This document shows positions 43,850 to 53,285 of a DNA stretch of 64,000 bases, one piece after another. Position 1 is the stretch's first letter; each line of letters starts with the position of its first letter. Below the pieces are notes generated by a model. That model saw nothing but the letters and a program-made list of their open reading frames with translations, did not search any database and was not told the origin of the DNA. The DNA is taken from contig JBBDWJ010000288.1 of the NCBI GenBank assembly GCA_040902925.1, positions 1-64,000 of the forward strand. Direction: 5' to 3'. Source of the stretch: JBBDWJ01 sp040902925 (GTDB lineage Bacteria > Acidobacteriota > Terriglobia > Bryobacterales > UBA6623). The position numbers were made by a program, and so were the translations under genes.

Positions 43850-44911
43850 ATGCCTAAGCTCATCGATCTCAGAAGCGACACCGTAACGAAACCGACGCCG
43901 GAAATGCGGCGAGCGATCGCCGAAGCCGAAGTTGGTGACGACGTATACGGCGAAGACCCCACCGTCAACCGGCTGGAGGAAACCGCCGCCCGGGTTACTG
44001 GCAAGCAAGCCGCGGTATTCGTTCCGTCGGGCACGATGGGCAACCAGATCGCGATCAACGTCCATACGCGGCCAGGCCACGAGATCATCTGCGACGAACG
44101 TTCGCACATCGTTCTGTACGAGATGGGCGGGCCGGCGTCCAACTCCGGCTGCGTCACTCGGACGATCCCCACCGCCGACGGCATCCTTACTTGGGGCGAG
44201 ATCCGCAAGCGCGTTCGCACGCCGTCGGACCACTATCGCGGAACGGGCCTGATCAGTCTGGAGAATACGCACAACGTGGCCGGAGGGCGCGTCTATCCGG
44301 AAGAAGCTGTGGATGAGATCTGCGGCCATGCCCACGAGCTTGGCATCAAAGTTCATCTCGACGGGGCGCGCGTTTTCAACGCCGCGGCCTACTGCGGCAA
44401 GCCCGTGAGCAAACTCGTCGAAAAATTCGACTCGGTAATGTTTTGCCTGTCGAAGGGTTTGGGAGCGCCGGTCGGATCGATGCTGGCAGGCTCGCGAGAG
44501 TTCATCCAAGAGGCGCGGCTGGTTCGCAAAGGTTTCGGAGGCGGCATGCGCCAGGCCGGCGTATTGGCCGCGGCGGGGTTGCTGGCGCTCGAGAAATCGC
44601 CGGCGGGGCTGGCGGCCGATCACGTCAACGCGCGATTTCTAGCCGACTCGCTGGCACAGATGCCAGGGGTGACGATTGACCCCGATGAAGTCGTCACCAA
44701 CATTCTGTTCTTCGACGTTTCGGAAACCGGCTTGAGTTGCGTCGATCTGTCGGCGCGCTTGCGGGAAAAAGGCGTGCTGGCCAACGGAGTCGCCGGCCGC
44801 ATGCGCATGGTCACGCACTACGATGTTAGCCGTGAGGACTGCGAACACGCCGTCGCGGCAATGCGGCAAGTGCTCGAAGAGGCGCGCGCCACGATAAGCG
44901 CGGGGCGCTGA
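43850..44911 (+). CDS. Low-specificity L-threonine aldolase family PLP enzyme
   Basis: The enzyme probably cleaves L-threonine and allo-threonine to glycine and acetaldehyde. The 353-residue protein starts KLIDLRSDTVTKPTPEMRRA and continues EVGDDVYGEDPTVNRLEE, both diagnostic. It has FVPSGTMGNQIAI, LENTHNVAGGRVYP, IKVHLDGARVFNAA and the PLP-lysine segment FCLSKGLGAPVGSML. The start is ATG 43850, since an in-frame ATG at 43808 adds unrelated residues. It follows hemW after a 172-base spacer that contains a REP-like palindrome. Confidence 0.92.
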   Translation: MPKLIDLRSDTVTKPTPEMRRAIAEAEVGDDVYGEDPTVNRLEETAARVTGKQAAVFVPSGTMGNQIAINVHTRPGHEIICDERSHIVLYEMGGPASNSGCVTRTIPTADGILTWGEIRKRVRTPSDHYRGTGLISLENTHNVAGGRVYPEEAVDEICGHAHELGIKVHLDGARVFNAAAYCGKPVSKLVEKFDSVMFCLSKGLGAPVGSMLAGSREFIQEARLVRKGFGGGMRQAGVLAAAGLLALEKSPAGLAADHVNARFLADSLAQMPGVTIDPDEVVTNILFFDVSETGLSCVDLSARLREKGVLANGVAGRMRMVTHYDVSREDCEHAVAAMRQVLEEARATISAGR

Positions 44912-44942
44912 TTGCGCCCCACGCCTTACCAAGCCCTGTTAC

Positions 44943-46070
44943 CTACACGGTCACCCGCAGCTCCTGCCAGTGCATGGTCCGTTTGCGGTAGATCGCCTCG
45001 CGTCCCAGGATGGCCGTTAGCGCCGCGGTGGCGCCGATCGTGATGTCGGCGGGCGGTTTCTTGCCTGTGCGGATCGAGTCATAAAACGCCGCGATATGCG
45101 GATCGCGTTCGGGGCGCTCGTCATCGGGCTTCGCGAATACCACCGGCTCGACGTTCCGCTCGTTCGAGTGAAACGTTCCTTCCATCAGATCCACCGCGCC
45201 TTTGTTGGTGTAGAGGTGGACAAACTGTCCGCCGGCCGGCAGCGTGCGTGGATGGAAGAAAACCTGGCTGTAGGACATTTTGATGCCGTTGGCATATTCG
45301 TAGGTCAGCGTATAGCCGTCCATGTTGGTGCGCCCCGGCGGATCGTTCACCCACATCAATGTACCGCCGACTCCGGCGGCAAACTCGGGGCGCGAGTCCA
45401 CGGCCCAGTTGCAGAGATCGAGGTTATGAACCGACATCTCGACGATGACGTCGCCGGAGCGGCTGGCGTCGAAGAACCACTCGGCGGAAGAGCCCTCGTG
45501 GCTTAAATCGCCTGAGGAGTGACGCCTCGCCTTAACCATGATGATCTTGCCGAATTCGCCGCCGTGAACGCGCTCGACGGCGGCCCGCAGATGAGGGTAG
45601 GAACGCAACTGCTGCCCCACCTGAAAGACCTTTTTCGACCCGCGAACGACCTTCAGTAGCTGGGCGATCGACTCGGGAGTTATCCCTACCGGTTTTTCGC
45701 AGTAGACATGCTTGCCGGCTTCGATGGCGGCGATCGCCATCTCGACGTGTAGATCGCACGGCGAGGCGATGTGAACGGCGTCGATATCCTTCTCGGCGAG
45801 CAGCTTGCGGTAGTCGGTGAAGGTCTTCGGATTGTCGCGGGAAGCCACGCTCGCCGCCTTGTCAAGCCGGGCGGCGTTGATATCGCAAATGGCGCCGATC
45901 TGGACGTTGGGTTCCGGCAGCGTACTGCGGAGCAGAGAGCCGCCTCGCCCCCCTACGCCGATGAAAGCCGTGCGGACCTTCTCCGACGCGCTTTGCGCGC
46001 CGAGACGAGACTGCAGCGCGGCGGCGGCCGCGGCTCCGAAGAATAAGTGACGCCGGTTGATTTGGCTCAT
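44943..46070 (-). CDS. Tat-exported Gfo/Idh/MocA-family oxidoreductase
   Basis: This 375-residue protein begins with a twin-arginine signal (SQINRRHLFFGAAAAAALQS) ending in LGAQS. A Rossmann domain follows (VRTAFIGVGGRGGSLL, then AGKHVYCEKPVGITPESIA) and a C-terminal beta sheet with DVIVEMSVHNLDLCNW. Such exported oxidoreductases are abundant in Acidobacteriota and Planctomycetota and carry the cofactor in through the Tat pathway. They are thought to act on periplasmic sugars. The start is ATG 46070 with AAGGAG five bases upstream, and the longer frame from 46136 is rejected. Confidence 0.92.
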   Translation of the reverse strand: MSQINRRHLFFGAAAAAALQSRLGAQSASEKVRTAFIGVGGRGGSLLRSTLPEPNVQIGAICDINAARLDKAASVASRDNPKTFTDYRKLLAEKDIDAVHIASPCDLHVEMAIAAIEAGKHVYCEKPVGITPESIAQLLKVVRGSKKVFQVGQQLRSYPHLRAAVERVHGGEFGKIIMVKARRHSSGDLSHEGSSAEWFFDASRSGDVIVEMSVHNLDLCNWAVDSRPEFAAGVGGTLMWVNDPPGRTNMDGYTLTYEYANGIKMSYSQVFFHPRTLPAGGQFVHLYTNKGAVDLMEGTFHSNERNVEPVVFAKPDDERPERDPHIAAFYDSIRTGKKPPADITIGATAALTAILGREAIYRKRTMHWQELRVTV

Positions 46071-46075
46071 GGAAA

Positions 46076-46081
46076 CTCCTT
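46076..46081 (-). promoter_or_regulatory. Ribosome-binding site of the Tat-exported oxidoreductase
   Basis: AAGGAG on the minus strand, five bases before ATG 46070. It fixes the start so that the RR signal lies at residues 6-7. Confidence 0.65.
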
Positions 46082-46260
46082 GCGAAAAACGGCTTCGCCG
46101 CTCGATACTTCTCTGCTTCTCGCACCGGACGTGCAAGAGCAGCGTACTTCATTCTAGTAGGTCTCACCGGACCGGTTCGTCACAATCGCAAGATTGAGCG
46201 AATGCCCTCTAACCGGACGTGTCGAAACTGAGCGGTTGATACGATAGCTACTGGCCCTCG

Positions 46261-47274
46261 ATGCGTATTCGTGTCAATCCAGAAAAGCCGGAGATCGACA
46301 GGCCGGCAGAGCCGCCGATTTCCCGTGTGCCTGCCGCCGTCCCTGTGGTTTCGGAAACGCCGAGCGTACAGAACTATCTGCTGTCGTTGCCGGAGCGAGC
46401 CATTCGTTCGGTTGCCGGAGTTTCCGCCGGGCTCCTCCGCGAGCTGGGCGACGCCGCCTTGCCCGTATCGGTTCGCCGCACCAGGCTCTATGGGCAGCTT
46501 GTGGAGGTGACGCTGCGTTTCCTGATTGAGCAGGTCGGGCAGGTGGAAGGCGCCTACGAGCCGGTGGGAAAGCTCAGCGGCGATTTTCTACAGCGCCGTA
46601 CCGTCGGCAACGGTCTCGAGCTTCTGGGCATCGTGGCCTTTCGCGCCTCACCAGTGTGGGTGATGGCCGCGCTGGCCGACCTTTCCGGCGGCGGCAGAAA
46701 GCTCATTCGTGAGATTGCCGGCTCGCTCAAGCAGGAGGGTCTGCTCGAACCAGGCCATGAGTTCGCCACCGTCGATCAGATTCTCGACGGCCTGGAGCGA
46801 ACCTCCGGACGGCTGGCGGAAACCATCAACACCCCGCCCCTCGACGTCGCGGCGCTGCGCGAGGAGTGGACGCAGATTCGCCGCGACGCTGCCAGCATTG
46901 CTCCCTCGAATCTCCCTTCCATGGACCGCTTGTGGTCGTCGTGGAATGAACTGCGGGCCGAGGCCGCCGAACAAAAACGCAGTGTGTTCGAAGTTTCGTC
47001 GCTGCTAGCGCTGTCGGCCGTGGGACGGCTCCCGGAGAACGTGCGCTGGCTCTCGCGGAGCGCGCGGACCGCGGCCCGCCGCACCGGGCAGCTTGTCGCG
47101 GGAACGCTGCTCGATCACTACAGCCTGACGTTGCGCGAAATACGCGAAGCGGGCTTCGTTGCGTACTGGTCGGGCCAATTCCGCCCTTACCTGAAGGGAG
47201 CGGCGGCGCAGTTTTCGCGACAGAAGCCAACTCTGACGGAGCGCTTTTTAAAGCGGCAACGCGTCTCAAAGTAA
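46261..47274 (+). CDS. Hypothetical helical protein, unknown function
   Basis: I do not recognise this 337-residue protein. It has a Pro-rich N-terminus of about 35 residues (PEIDRPAEPPISRVPAAVP) and then is almost entirely helical, with no signal peptide. Segments such as YGQLVEVTLRFLIEQVGQVEGAY and GNGLELLGIVAFRASPVWVMAALADLSGGG are amphipathic and include hydrophobic patches. The end is basic (LKGAAAQFSRQKPTLTERFLKRQR). The overall look is of a cytoplasmic or membrane-associated scaffold. It precedes the MATE transporter on the same strand after 157 bases. Confidence 0.65.
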   Translation: MRIRVNPEKPEIDRPAEPPISRVPAAVPVVSETPSVQNYLLSLPERAIRSVAGVSAGLLRELGDAALPVSVRRTRLYGQLVEVTLRFLIEQVGQVEGAYEPVGKLSGDFLQRRTVGNGLELLGIVAFRASPVWVMAALADLSGGGRKLIREIAGSLKQEGLLEPGHEFATVDQILDGLERTSGRLAETINTPPLDVAALREEWTQIRRDAASIAPSNLPSMDRLWSSWNELRAEAAEQKRSVFEVSSLLALSAVGRLPENVRWLSRSARTAARRTGQLVAGTLLDHYSLTLREIREAGFVAYWSGQFRPYLKGAAAQFSRQKPTLTERFLKRQRVSK

Positions 47275-47431
47275 TTCCCAGCCGCGGCCTGTGCGGGCGA
47301 ACCCATTTCGCGGACACGACAGCACTCCCAATTCCCGCATAATGGGGAGACCGGCATGTAATTCGGTCTCGCGGTCTGAGCGCAAGCCTTCCCCGGATCG
47401 TTCCTTATCCATTCCGAACCAGCTAGGACGT

Positions 47432-48940
47432 ATGGCGATGCCCAGCGAGCAGCACCCGACTATCTCCGAACCTGACTCGGAAACTGAGCCGATTTCCCGC
47501 AACGAACGCGCCTCGAGCGCCCAGCCGGACTCGAACGCGAACTCAACCTCCGCGCACCGCACTGGCTTTTGGAACGTTGTGTGGGATTCCCTCAAGGGAA
47601 CTCGCGAGGACTACACCTCGGGCGAGCTGTCGCGGGCCGTCATGCTGCTGGCAGTGCCGATGGTGCTTGAGCTGGTGATGGAATCGACCTTCGGCCTGGT
47701 CGATGCCTATTTTGTCGGACGCCTTGGAGCCGACGCTGTTGCCGCCGTTGGGCTGACCGAGTCGCTGATCATCCTGGTGTTTGGCGTCGCCATGGGCTTG
47801 AGCATGGGGACGACGGCGATGGTGTCGCGGCGCATCGGCGAGGGCGACAGCGAAGGCGCTTGCCTCGCGGCGGGACAGGCCGTGCTCACCGCCATCCTGA
47901 TCGCGGCTCCCATCGGAGTGGTGGGGGTGCTGCTTGCGCCGCGTTTGCTCGGTTGGATGGGCGCGACACCGGGTGTGGCGCAGGGATGGCCCTATACGGC
48001 GATGCTGTTTGGCGGATCAGCCACTATTTTTCTGCTCTTCCTCAACAACGCCATTTTTCGAGGCGCCGGTGATGCCGCCATCGCCATGCGGGCGTTGTGG
48101 ATCTCGAACCTCATCAATATCGTTCTGGACCCCTGCTTGATCTTTGGTTGGGGGCCGTTCCCGGAACTCGGCTTGGTGGGCGCCGCCGTAGCGACGACGA
48201 TTGGGCGCGGCACCGGCGTTGTATTCCAGTTTTGGATGCTGGCTAGACACGATGGCCGCGTGCGTATCGGTCGTCGTCATTTGCGAGTGGATTGGGACGT
48301 GATGAGGCGGCTGTGGCGCGTTTCCATATCGGGCATGGTGCAGTTCTTGGTCGCCACCGCCAACTGGCTCGGCATCATGCGCATCGTCGCGCTGTTCGGC
48401 GCTCCCACGCTGGCTGCGTACACGATTGCCCTGCGGCTCATTCACTTCGCGATCCTGCCCTCTTGGGGCATGAGCAACGCCGCGGCGACTCTGGTGGGAC
48501 AAAACCTGGGGGCGGGCAAGCCGGACCGCGCCGAACGCGCTGTTTGGGTGACGGGGCGCTACAACTTCATATTCCTTGCCGGTATTTCCATCGTGTTTTG
48601 GGTGTTCGCCGAGTCGCTGATCGCGTCCTTCATCTCCGACCCGGAGGTGATTCCGATCGGTGTCGAGGTGCTTCGCATCCTCAGCGTCGCGCAAGTGACC
48701 GCGGCCTACACCATGGTGATCGCGCAAGCATTCAACGGCGCCGGCGATACCGATACGCCGACCATCATCAACTTGATCGTGTATTGGCTGTGGCAGTTGC
48801 CGCTGGCCTACACGTTGGCTCGCCCCTTGGGATTCGGTGCGCCCGGCGTGTTCGCGGCGGTCGTGATCGCCGGTGTGACGTGGGCGGTGACGGCGATCGT
48901 TTTATTCCGCCGCGGCACTTGGAAGCGAAAAAAGATCTGA
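47432..48940 (+). CDS. MATE-family multidrug/sodium efflux transporter
   Basis: This is a 502-residue membrane protein. After about 60 polar residues it has two bundles of six helices. The first includes VMLLAVPMVLELVMESTFGLVDAYFVGRLG and the second includes VSISGMVQFLVATANWLGIMRIVA. The motifs LGADAVAAVGL and GATPGVAQGW are typical of the MATE fold, and the conserved acidic residue region (MESTFGLVD) matches the cation site of the NorM/DinF type. The start at ATG 47432 has AGGA upstream; the frame is open to 47291. Cargo cannot be predicted. Confidence 0.9.
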   Translation: MAMPSEQHPTISEPDSETEPISRNERASSAQPDSNANSTSAHRTGFWNVVWDSLKGTREDYTSGELSRAVMLLAVPMVLELVMESTFGLVDAYFVGRLGADAVAAVGLTESLIILVFGVAMGLSMGTTAMVSRRIGEGDSEGACLAAGQAVLTAILIAAPIGVVGVLLAPRLLGWMGATPGVAQGWPYTAMLFGGSATIFLLFLNNAIFRGAGDAAIAMRALWISNLINIVLDPCLIFGWGPFPELGLVGAAVATTIGRGTGVVFQFWMLARHDGRVRIGRRHLRVDWDVMRRLWRVSISGMVQFLVATANWLGIMRIVALFGAPTLAAYTIALRLIHFAILPSWGMSNAAATLVGQNLGAGKPDRAERAVWVTGRYNFIFLAGISIVFWVFAESLIASFISDPEVIPIGVEVLRILSVAQVTAAYTMVIAQAFNGAGDTDTPTIINLIVYWLWQLPLAYTLARPLGFGAPGVFAAVVIAGVTWAVTAIVLFRRGTWKRKKI

Positions 48941-48997
48941 GGGCTGCCGGCCGCCAACCCTTGGAACCGGGGTCCAATCTCAACAAGACGGCGCCGC

Positions 48998-49537
48998 TCA
49001 CTGCGCCGCGGGCGATGGATCGTCGCCGCCGCTGCGCGCGATAGCGATGATCACGATGGTCACCGCGGCGGCAATGCCGGCGATGACTCTCCAGGTGAAA
49101 AACTTCTTCTTTTTAGGAGCTTCGGTGGCGGCGTTGTTCTGGAGAATGGCTGCGTTGACGCTGTGGCCGTTGTGATTCGCGGTGACCTCGATGGAGAACG
49201 GCCCTTCGTACGTATTCGACAGAGTCAGGGCCGGTTGGGCGCGCCCCTCCTGATCGGTCTGAATCGCCGTTCGGTGCGTGGCGCCAAAAAACGTCACACT
49301 CGGGCCGCTGGTTGGCGACACGAAGGTGACTTCGACGCCGGCGACCGGCTCGCCTTGCGCGTCGAGCACTTGCACGACGGGAGCCGTTGCGCGCCCGGTA
49401 TCAACGTAGTTCGTCGCGCCTTCTCCGGTGAGGACCGCGATCCGCAGCCCGCTCGAATCCTGCCCCCACAACAGAGAGGCAACAACGAGTTGCCAGCACA
49501 GCAGGCAGCAAAGAGAAGGCCGCAGTCGTCTACGCAT
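48998..49537 (-). CDS. Exported Ig-like protein with C-terminal membrane anchor
   Basis: This is a 179-residue protein with a signal peptide (LLCWQLVVASLLWGQ). One immunoglobulin-like domain of the Big/invasin type follows (VVQVLDAQGEPVAGVEVTF, TDQEGRAQPALTLSN, FSIEVTANHNGHSVNAAI). A Lys-rich spacer then leads to a membrane helix near the end (FTWRVIAGIAAAVTIVIIAIA). The C-terminal tail is polar (RSGGDDPSPAAQ). Such single Ig-like membrane proteins are common and uncharacterised in Acidobacteriota. Confidence 0.75.
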   Translation of the reverse strand: MRRRLRPSLCCLLCWQLVVASLLWGQDSSGLRIAVLTGEGATNYVDTGRATAPVVQVLDAQGEPVAGVEVTFVSPTSGPSVTFFGATHRTAIQTDQEGRAQPALTLSNTYEGPFSIEVTANHNGHSVNAAILQNNAATEAPKKKKFFTWRVIAGIAAAVTIVIIAIARSGGDDPSPAAQ

Positions 49538-49749
49538 GAAATTCCTCGATCGAGCCGTTCATTTTTTCAGGATCGCATATCGGGCTGAATGTTGCGCCGC
49601 GAGCGGGGTCGAAGCCAACTTGTTGGCGGGCGGATCTCCGCGCGGGTCGCCTGACTTGGTTTGTAAGGCCGCGCATGCCGCAGGCGAGAATCACCCCGGC
49701 ATGCCACGCCGTTCCGCGAGCGTGCCACAGTGCGGATCAGATGGTCTGT

Positions 49750-51684
49750 CTACTCGAGATAAGTGTAGTCGTCGAGGATCCGCGAGCAGGTAGCCAGCAA
49801 TTCGTGCTCGTCGTCGTCGCTGATCAATCCGAGGGTCTTGCGCTTCGCCAGTTGCTGGGCCAGGGACTCGCGCAGCTCATCGGCCTTGTAACCGGTGTAT
49901 TCCAGCACCTGGCGGACAGAATCGCCGCGGATCAGTTTGTCGATGAACATGCGGCCGTCGTCGCTCACAATGACGTTGGCCTCGGTGACCACGCCAAACA
50001 GGTTGTGCAGGTCGCCGAGCGTTTCCTGGTAAGCGCCAAGAAGCAGAAATGCCAGGTAGTAAGGCTCCCCTTCGTTCAGCTGGTGCAGCTCGAGCGCTTC
50101 CTTGACGTCTTTGACGTCGACAAAGCGGTCCACCGCGCCGTCCGAGTCACAGGTGATGTCGCACAGCACGCCGCGCTGCGTCGGGAGCTCGTTCAAGCGA
50201 TGGATCGGCATGATCGGGAAGAGCTGGTCGAAGGCCCAGAAGTCGGGCATCGATTGGAACATCGAAAAGTTGCAGATGTATTTCGAGGAAAGCAGCTTGT
50301 CGAGCTGGTCGAACTCCTCGGGCCGCTCTTTGATCGACCGCGAAAGCTTGGCGGCCTTGCCGCAAATCTTCCAGAACAGCCACTCACCCTTGGCCTTGTC
50401 CTCCAAGTCGAGATAGCCCAGTTCAAACAGGCTGTTGAGGTCGTCACGCTGCTGAATGGCGTCGTGATAATACTCGCGAAAGTTCTTCGCGTTGATCTCG
50501 CGTGCGAGATCGATCAGCTCGAGCACGGGTTCGGATTTCGACGTGATCGTATCGATCGAGTAGTTGCCCGGCGCACCCGGCGTGATCACTTTCCTGACAT
50601 CGGTGACCAGCATCGAGTGGTAGGCCACCATGGCGCGGCCGCTCTCGTTGACGATGATCGGCTTGGGAACATCCTCGTTGTCGCAGACCTCGCCCACGAC
50701 GTAGATGACGTCGTTGGCGAACTCCTGCACCGAGTAGTTCACCGAGAATTCCGAAGCGGTCTTCGAGCCGTCGTAGTCGACGCCCAGGCCGCCGCCGACG
50801 TTCAGGAACTCGACATCGAAGCCCATCTTGCGGACCTTGGCGTACACGCGCGCCGCCTCTTTGAAGGCTTGCTTGGCGCGGCGGATGTCAGTGATCTGCG
50901 AGCCGATATGAAAGTGCAGCATGCGCAACTGTGAAGAATAGCCGCGTTCACGCAGCAGGTCGAGCGTGTTGACCAGCGCGATCGTGCTCATGCCGAACTT
51001 CGCGAACTCCCCGCCCGACTCTTCCCATTTGCCGCTGCCGCGCGAGTAGAGTTTGACGCGAATGCCGAGGCTGGGGCGGATTTCGAGTTTTTCACCCACC
51101 TCGATGGCCGCCAGAATGTCTTCGGCGTCTTCAACGACCAGGATGGTGCGCTTGCCGATTCGTTCGGCGAGAATCGCCGAGCGCAGGTACAGATCGTCCT
51201 TGAGGCCGTTGCACACGATCAAGGCGTCCTTTGACAACGGCATGGCGAGCGCCGCGAGCAGTTCCGCTTTGCTGCCGACCTCGAGGCCGTAGTCGTGGCG
51301 CTGGCCGGCCTTGAGCAGCCGCCGCACGACTTCCGATTTCTGGTTGACCTTGACGGGGTAGACGCCCTGGTGGCGGTTGTCGTAGTTGAATTCCTGAATG
51401 GCGTTGCGGAAGGCTTCGTGCAGCGCTGACATCCGTTCGTCGAGCATCTGCGGAAACCGGATCAGGAACGGCGGCGAGTGCTTGCCCTGCGTCAGTTTCG
51501 CGACAACTTCGTAAACGTCGATCGACAGAAGCTTGTTCTTCAGCGGGGCGACGGTGAGGTGGCCTTCGCTATTGACGTAAAAGTAGTCAAAGCCCCAGTT
51601 GTCGATACCGTAGATCTTGGAAATATGCTCGACGGCGCTCACTCCCGACTTCGCGGTCAGTACAGCTTGATCAGCAGTCACCAT
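49750..51684 (-). CDS. speA: Biosynthetic arginine decarboxylase SpeA
   Basis: SpeA decarboxylates arginine to agmatine, the first step of polyamine synthesis. The 644-residue length and features are typical. They are KIYGIDNWGFDYFYVNSEGH at the start, YPVKVNQKSEVVRRLLKAGQ with the PLP lysine, FHIGSQITDIRRAKQAFKEA, LNVGGGLGVDYDGS and a long C-terminal part with VNESGRAMVAYHSMLV and GVLCDITCDSDGAVDRFVD. Agmatinase or SpeB is not visible. A spermidine-synthase-like membrane protein is 3.5 kb away on the same strand, which may or may not be related. Confidence 0.97.
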   Translation of the reverse strand: MVTADQAVLTAKSGVSAVEHISKIYGIDNWGFDYFYVNSEGHLTVAPLKNKLLSIDVYEVVAKLTQGKHSPPFLIRFPQMLDERMSALHEAFRNAIQEFNYDNRHQGVYPVKVNQKSEVVRRLLKAGQRHDYGLEVGSKAELLAALAMPLSKDALIVCNGLKDDLYLRSAILAERIGKRTILVVEDAEDILAAIEVGEKLEIRPSLGIRVKLYSRGSGKWEESGGEFAKFGMSTIALVNTLDLLRERGYSSQLRMLHFHIGSQITDIRRAKQAFKEAARVYAKVRKMGFDVEFLNVGGGLGVDYDGSKTASEFSVNYSVQEFANDVIYVVGEVCDNEDVPKPIIVNESGRAMVAYHSMLVTDVRKVITPGAPGNYSIDTITSKSEPVLELIDLAREINAKNFREYYHDAIQQRDDLNSLFELGYLDLEDKAKGEWLFWKICGKAAKLSRSIKERPEEFDQLDKLLSSKYICNFSMFQSMPDFWAFDQLFPIMPIHRLNELPTQRGVLCDITCDSDGAVDRFVDVKDVKEALELHQLNEGEPYYLAFLLLGAYQETLGDLHNLFGVVTEANVIVSDDGRMFIDKLIRGDSVRQVLEYTGYKADELRESLAQQLAKRKTLGLISDDDEHELLATCSRILDDYTYLE

Positions 51685-52053
51685 TTCCTAACTCCCAACG
51701 AAACAGTGGAATCTTGAGGGACCGGCCGTCCACGCGCTCGCCGCGCGGTTTCGATCTAGCAGGCAGAGTTCAATCACTCCGAGTCAACCGGCTGCGAGCC
51801 GCCCCGCCGAGCAACACTCGATCGCCGATGAGGTCAAGAAGCTTCATCATAACGAATCGTCCGTTGAGAAGAATGTTTCAGTCGAAAAAGAATTTTAGTG
51901 CGGCGGCGCGCGAGGCGCGGGGCATTTCGGCGTGCGCTCCACGGCTCGGTTTGACGCGCCGCAACGCGAAGCGACTCCGCCCGGTCCACACTAACGGCTG
52001 CCCGGAACCATCCCCGCCGGTCTCGCCGTCAGGCCTCCGGGTTGGCCATTTCA
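51685..52053. other. Intergenic region between the MFS gene and speA
   Basis: This 369-base stretch lies upstream of speA and downstream of the MFS gene on the minus strand, so it should hold the speA promoter and leader. Frames within it are not convincing. I see no clear hairpin with a T-run and no match to the other palindromes. It contains a slightly AT-richer patch around 51840-51895. Confidence 0.4.
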
Positions 52054-53285
52054 CTACCTGCTCGCAGCGTCCCCGGAGACAGGTTCGCGCCAAGGTGACC
52101 GCATCCAGAACCAGCAAAGAATCGAGACCAGGTTCAACAGCGCTGCCGTCCGGAAGTAAGCGCTGGCGCTGCCGGTGAGGCCGTATAGATAAGGAAACGC
52201 GTTGGCGCTGACAAACGAGCCGAAGTTGCCGACCATGTTCATCGAGCCCGAGACGGCGCCGGAATTCTTGCCGCCGATATCCATGCAATAGGCCCAACTG
52301 GGGCTGATGGTCACATCAGCGCCAAAGGTGGCCAGAGTGAAGCAGGCCACCGCGGCGGCCGGGCTTTCGGCCAGCGTGACGCCGAATACCCCGGCGGCGG
52401 CGAGCACAAAGCCCGCCATGGCCGGAAGCCGCCGCGACCAGCGGCGCAGTGGCGAGCGGTACAGCCGGTCGACGAGAAAGCCGGCCGTCCATTGCGCGGT
52501 GGCGCCNNNNNNNNNNCCAGCAGCGGGACCATACTGTAGCCGGCAGCTTCGCTCGGCGAGAGCTTGTAGTGCTCCATGAGATAGGGGTGCATCCATGAGA
52601 GGCAGATGAAAAAAGTAAAGTTGCTCGCGAAGTACTGCACCATCGCTAGGGCCATCCCGCCGGAGCGCAGCGTCTGGCCGAAATTGAGCGCGCCCGCAGC
52701 GGTCTGCGCCGCGGACTCGGCGAGCGGCTCTGCTGGATGATCGCGAAACCAGGTGAGCCAAAGCAGCACCCAGGCCACGCCCACGCCGCCGAGAATGGCG
52801 AATGCCAACCGCCAACTCGCCAAGCCCAGAAGCCAGGCAAGAAGCGGAAAGGCCAACGCGGCTCCCAACCGCGAGCCCGAGAAGATGATGCCGTTGGCCC
52901 TGCCGCGCTCATGAACGGGCAGCCAGTTGTAGAAAGCGCGCGCCGAGCCGGGGAAGGCGGCCGCCTCGGTGACGCCGAACAAAAATCGCACCCCCAGTAG
53001 AAAGGTCAGGCTACGGGCGGCGCCGGTGAGCGCGGTAAAAACACTCCAGGCCGACACTGCCAACGCCAGAGCGAGCCTGGGTCCGAAGCGGTCGGCAAAC
53101 CATCCCGCCGGGATCTGCGCCAGAGCATAGCCCAGCGCGAACGCGCTGAAGACCGCCCCCATGGCCTCATCGGAAAGCGCCAACTCCTGGGACAGCGGGT
53201 CTTTGGCGGACGAAACGGCGACCCGGTCGATGTAGGTGATCAGCGAGAGAACAAACAGGATCGCGACGACCCAATAGCGCTTCAC
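52054..53285 (-). CDS. MFS transporter (ACS/organic-anion type), interrupted by an assembly gap
   Basis: This is a major facilitator of about 410 residues, read in two pieces because ten Ns (52507-52516) interrupt it. The N-terminal part begins VKRYWVVAILFVLSLITYIDRVAV, then FALGYALAQIPAGWFADRFGPR and FPGSARAFYNWLPVHERGRANG, typical of the anion:cation symporter (hexuronate, phthalate) family. The C-terminal part begins GATAQWTAGFLVDRLY and ends after six more helices. The piece lengths require a true gap of 3k+2 bases for one frame. The start is GTG 53285, overlapping the amidohydrolase stop as GTGA. Confidence 0.85.
52507..52516. other. Assembly gap (ten Ns) inside the MFS gene
   Basis: Ten unresolved bases. 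Ten is a common placeholder, so the real length is unknown, but the frames on both sides need 3k+2 bases. Confidence 0.99.
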
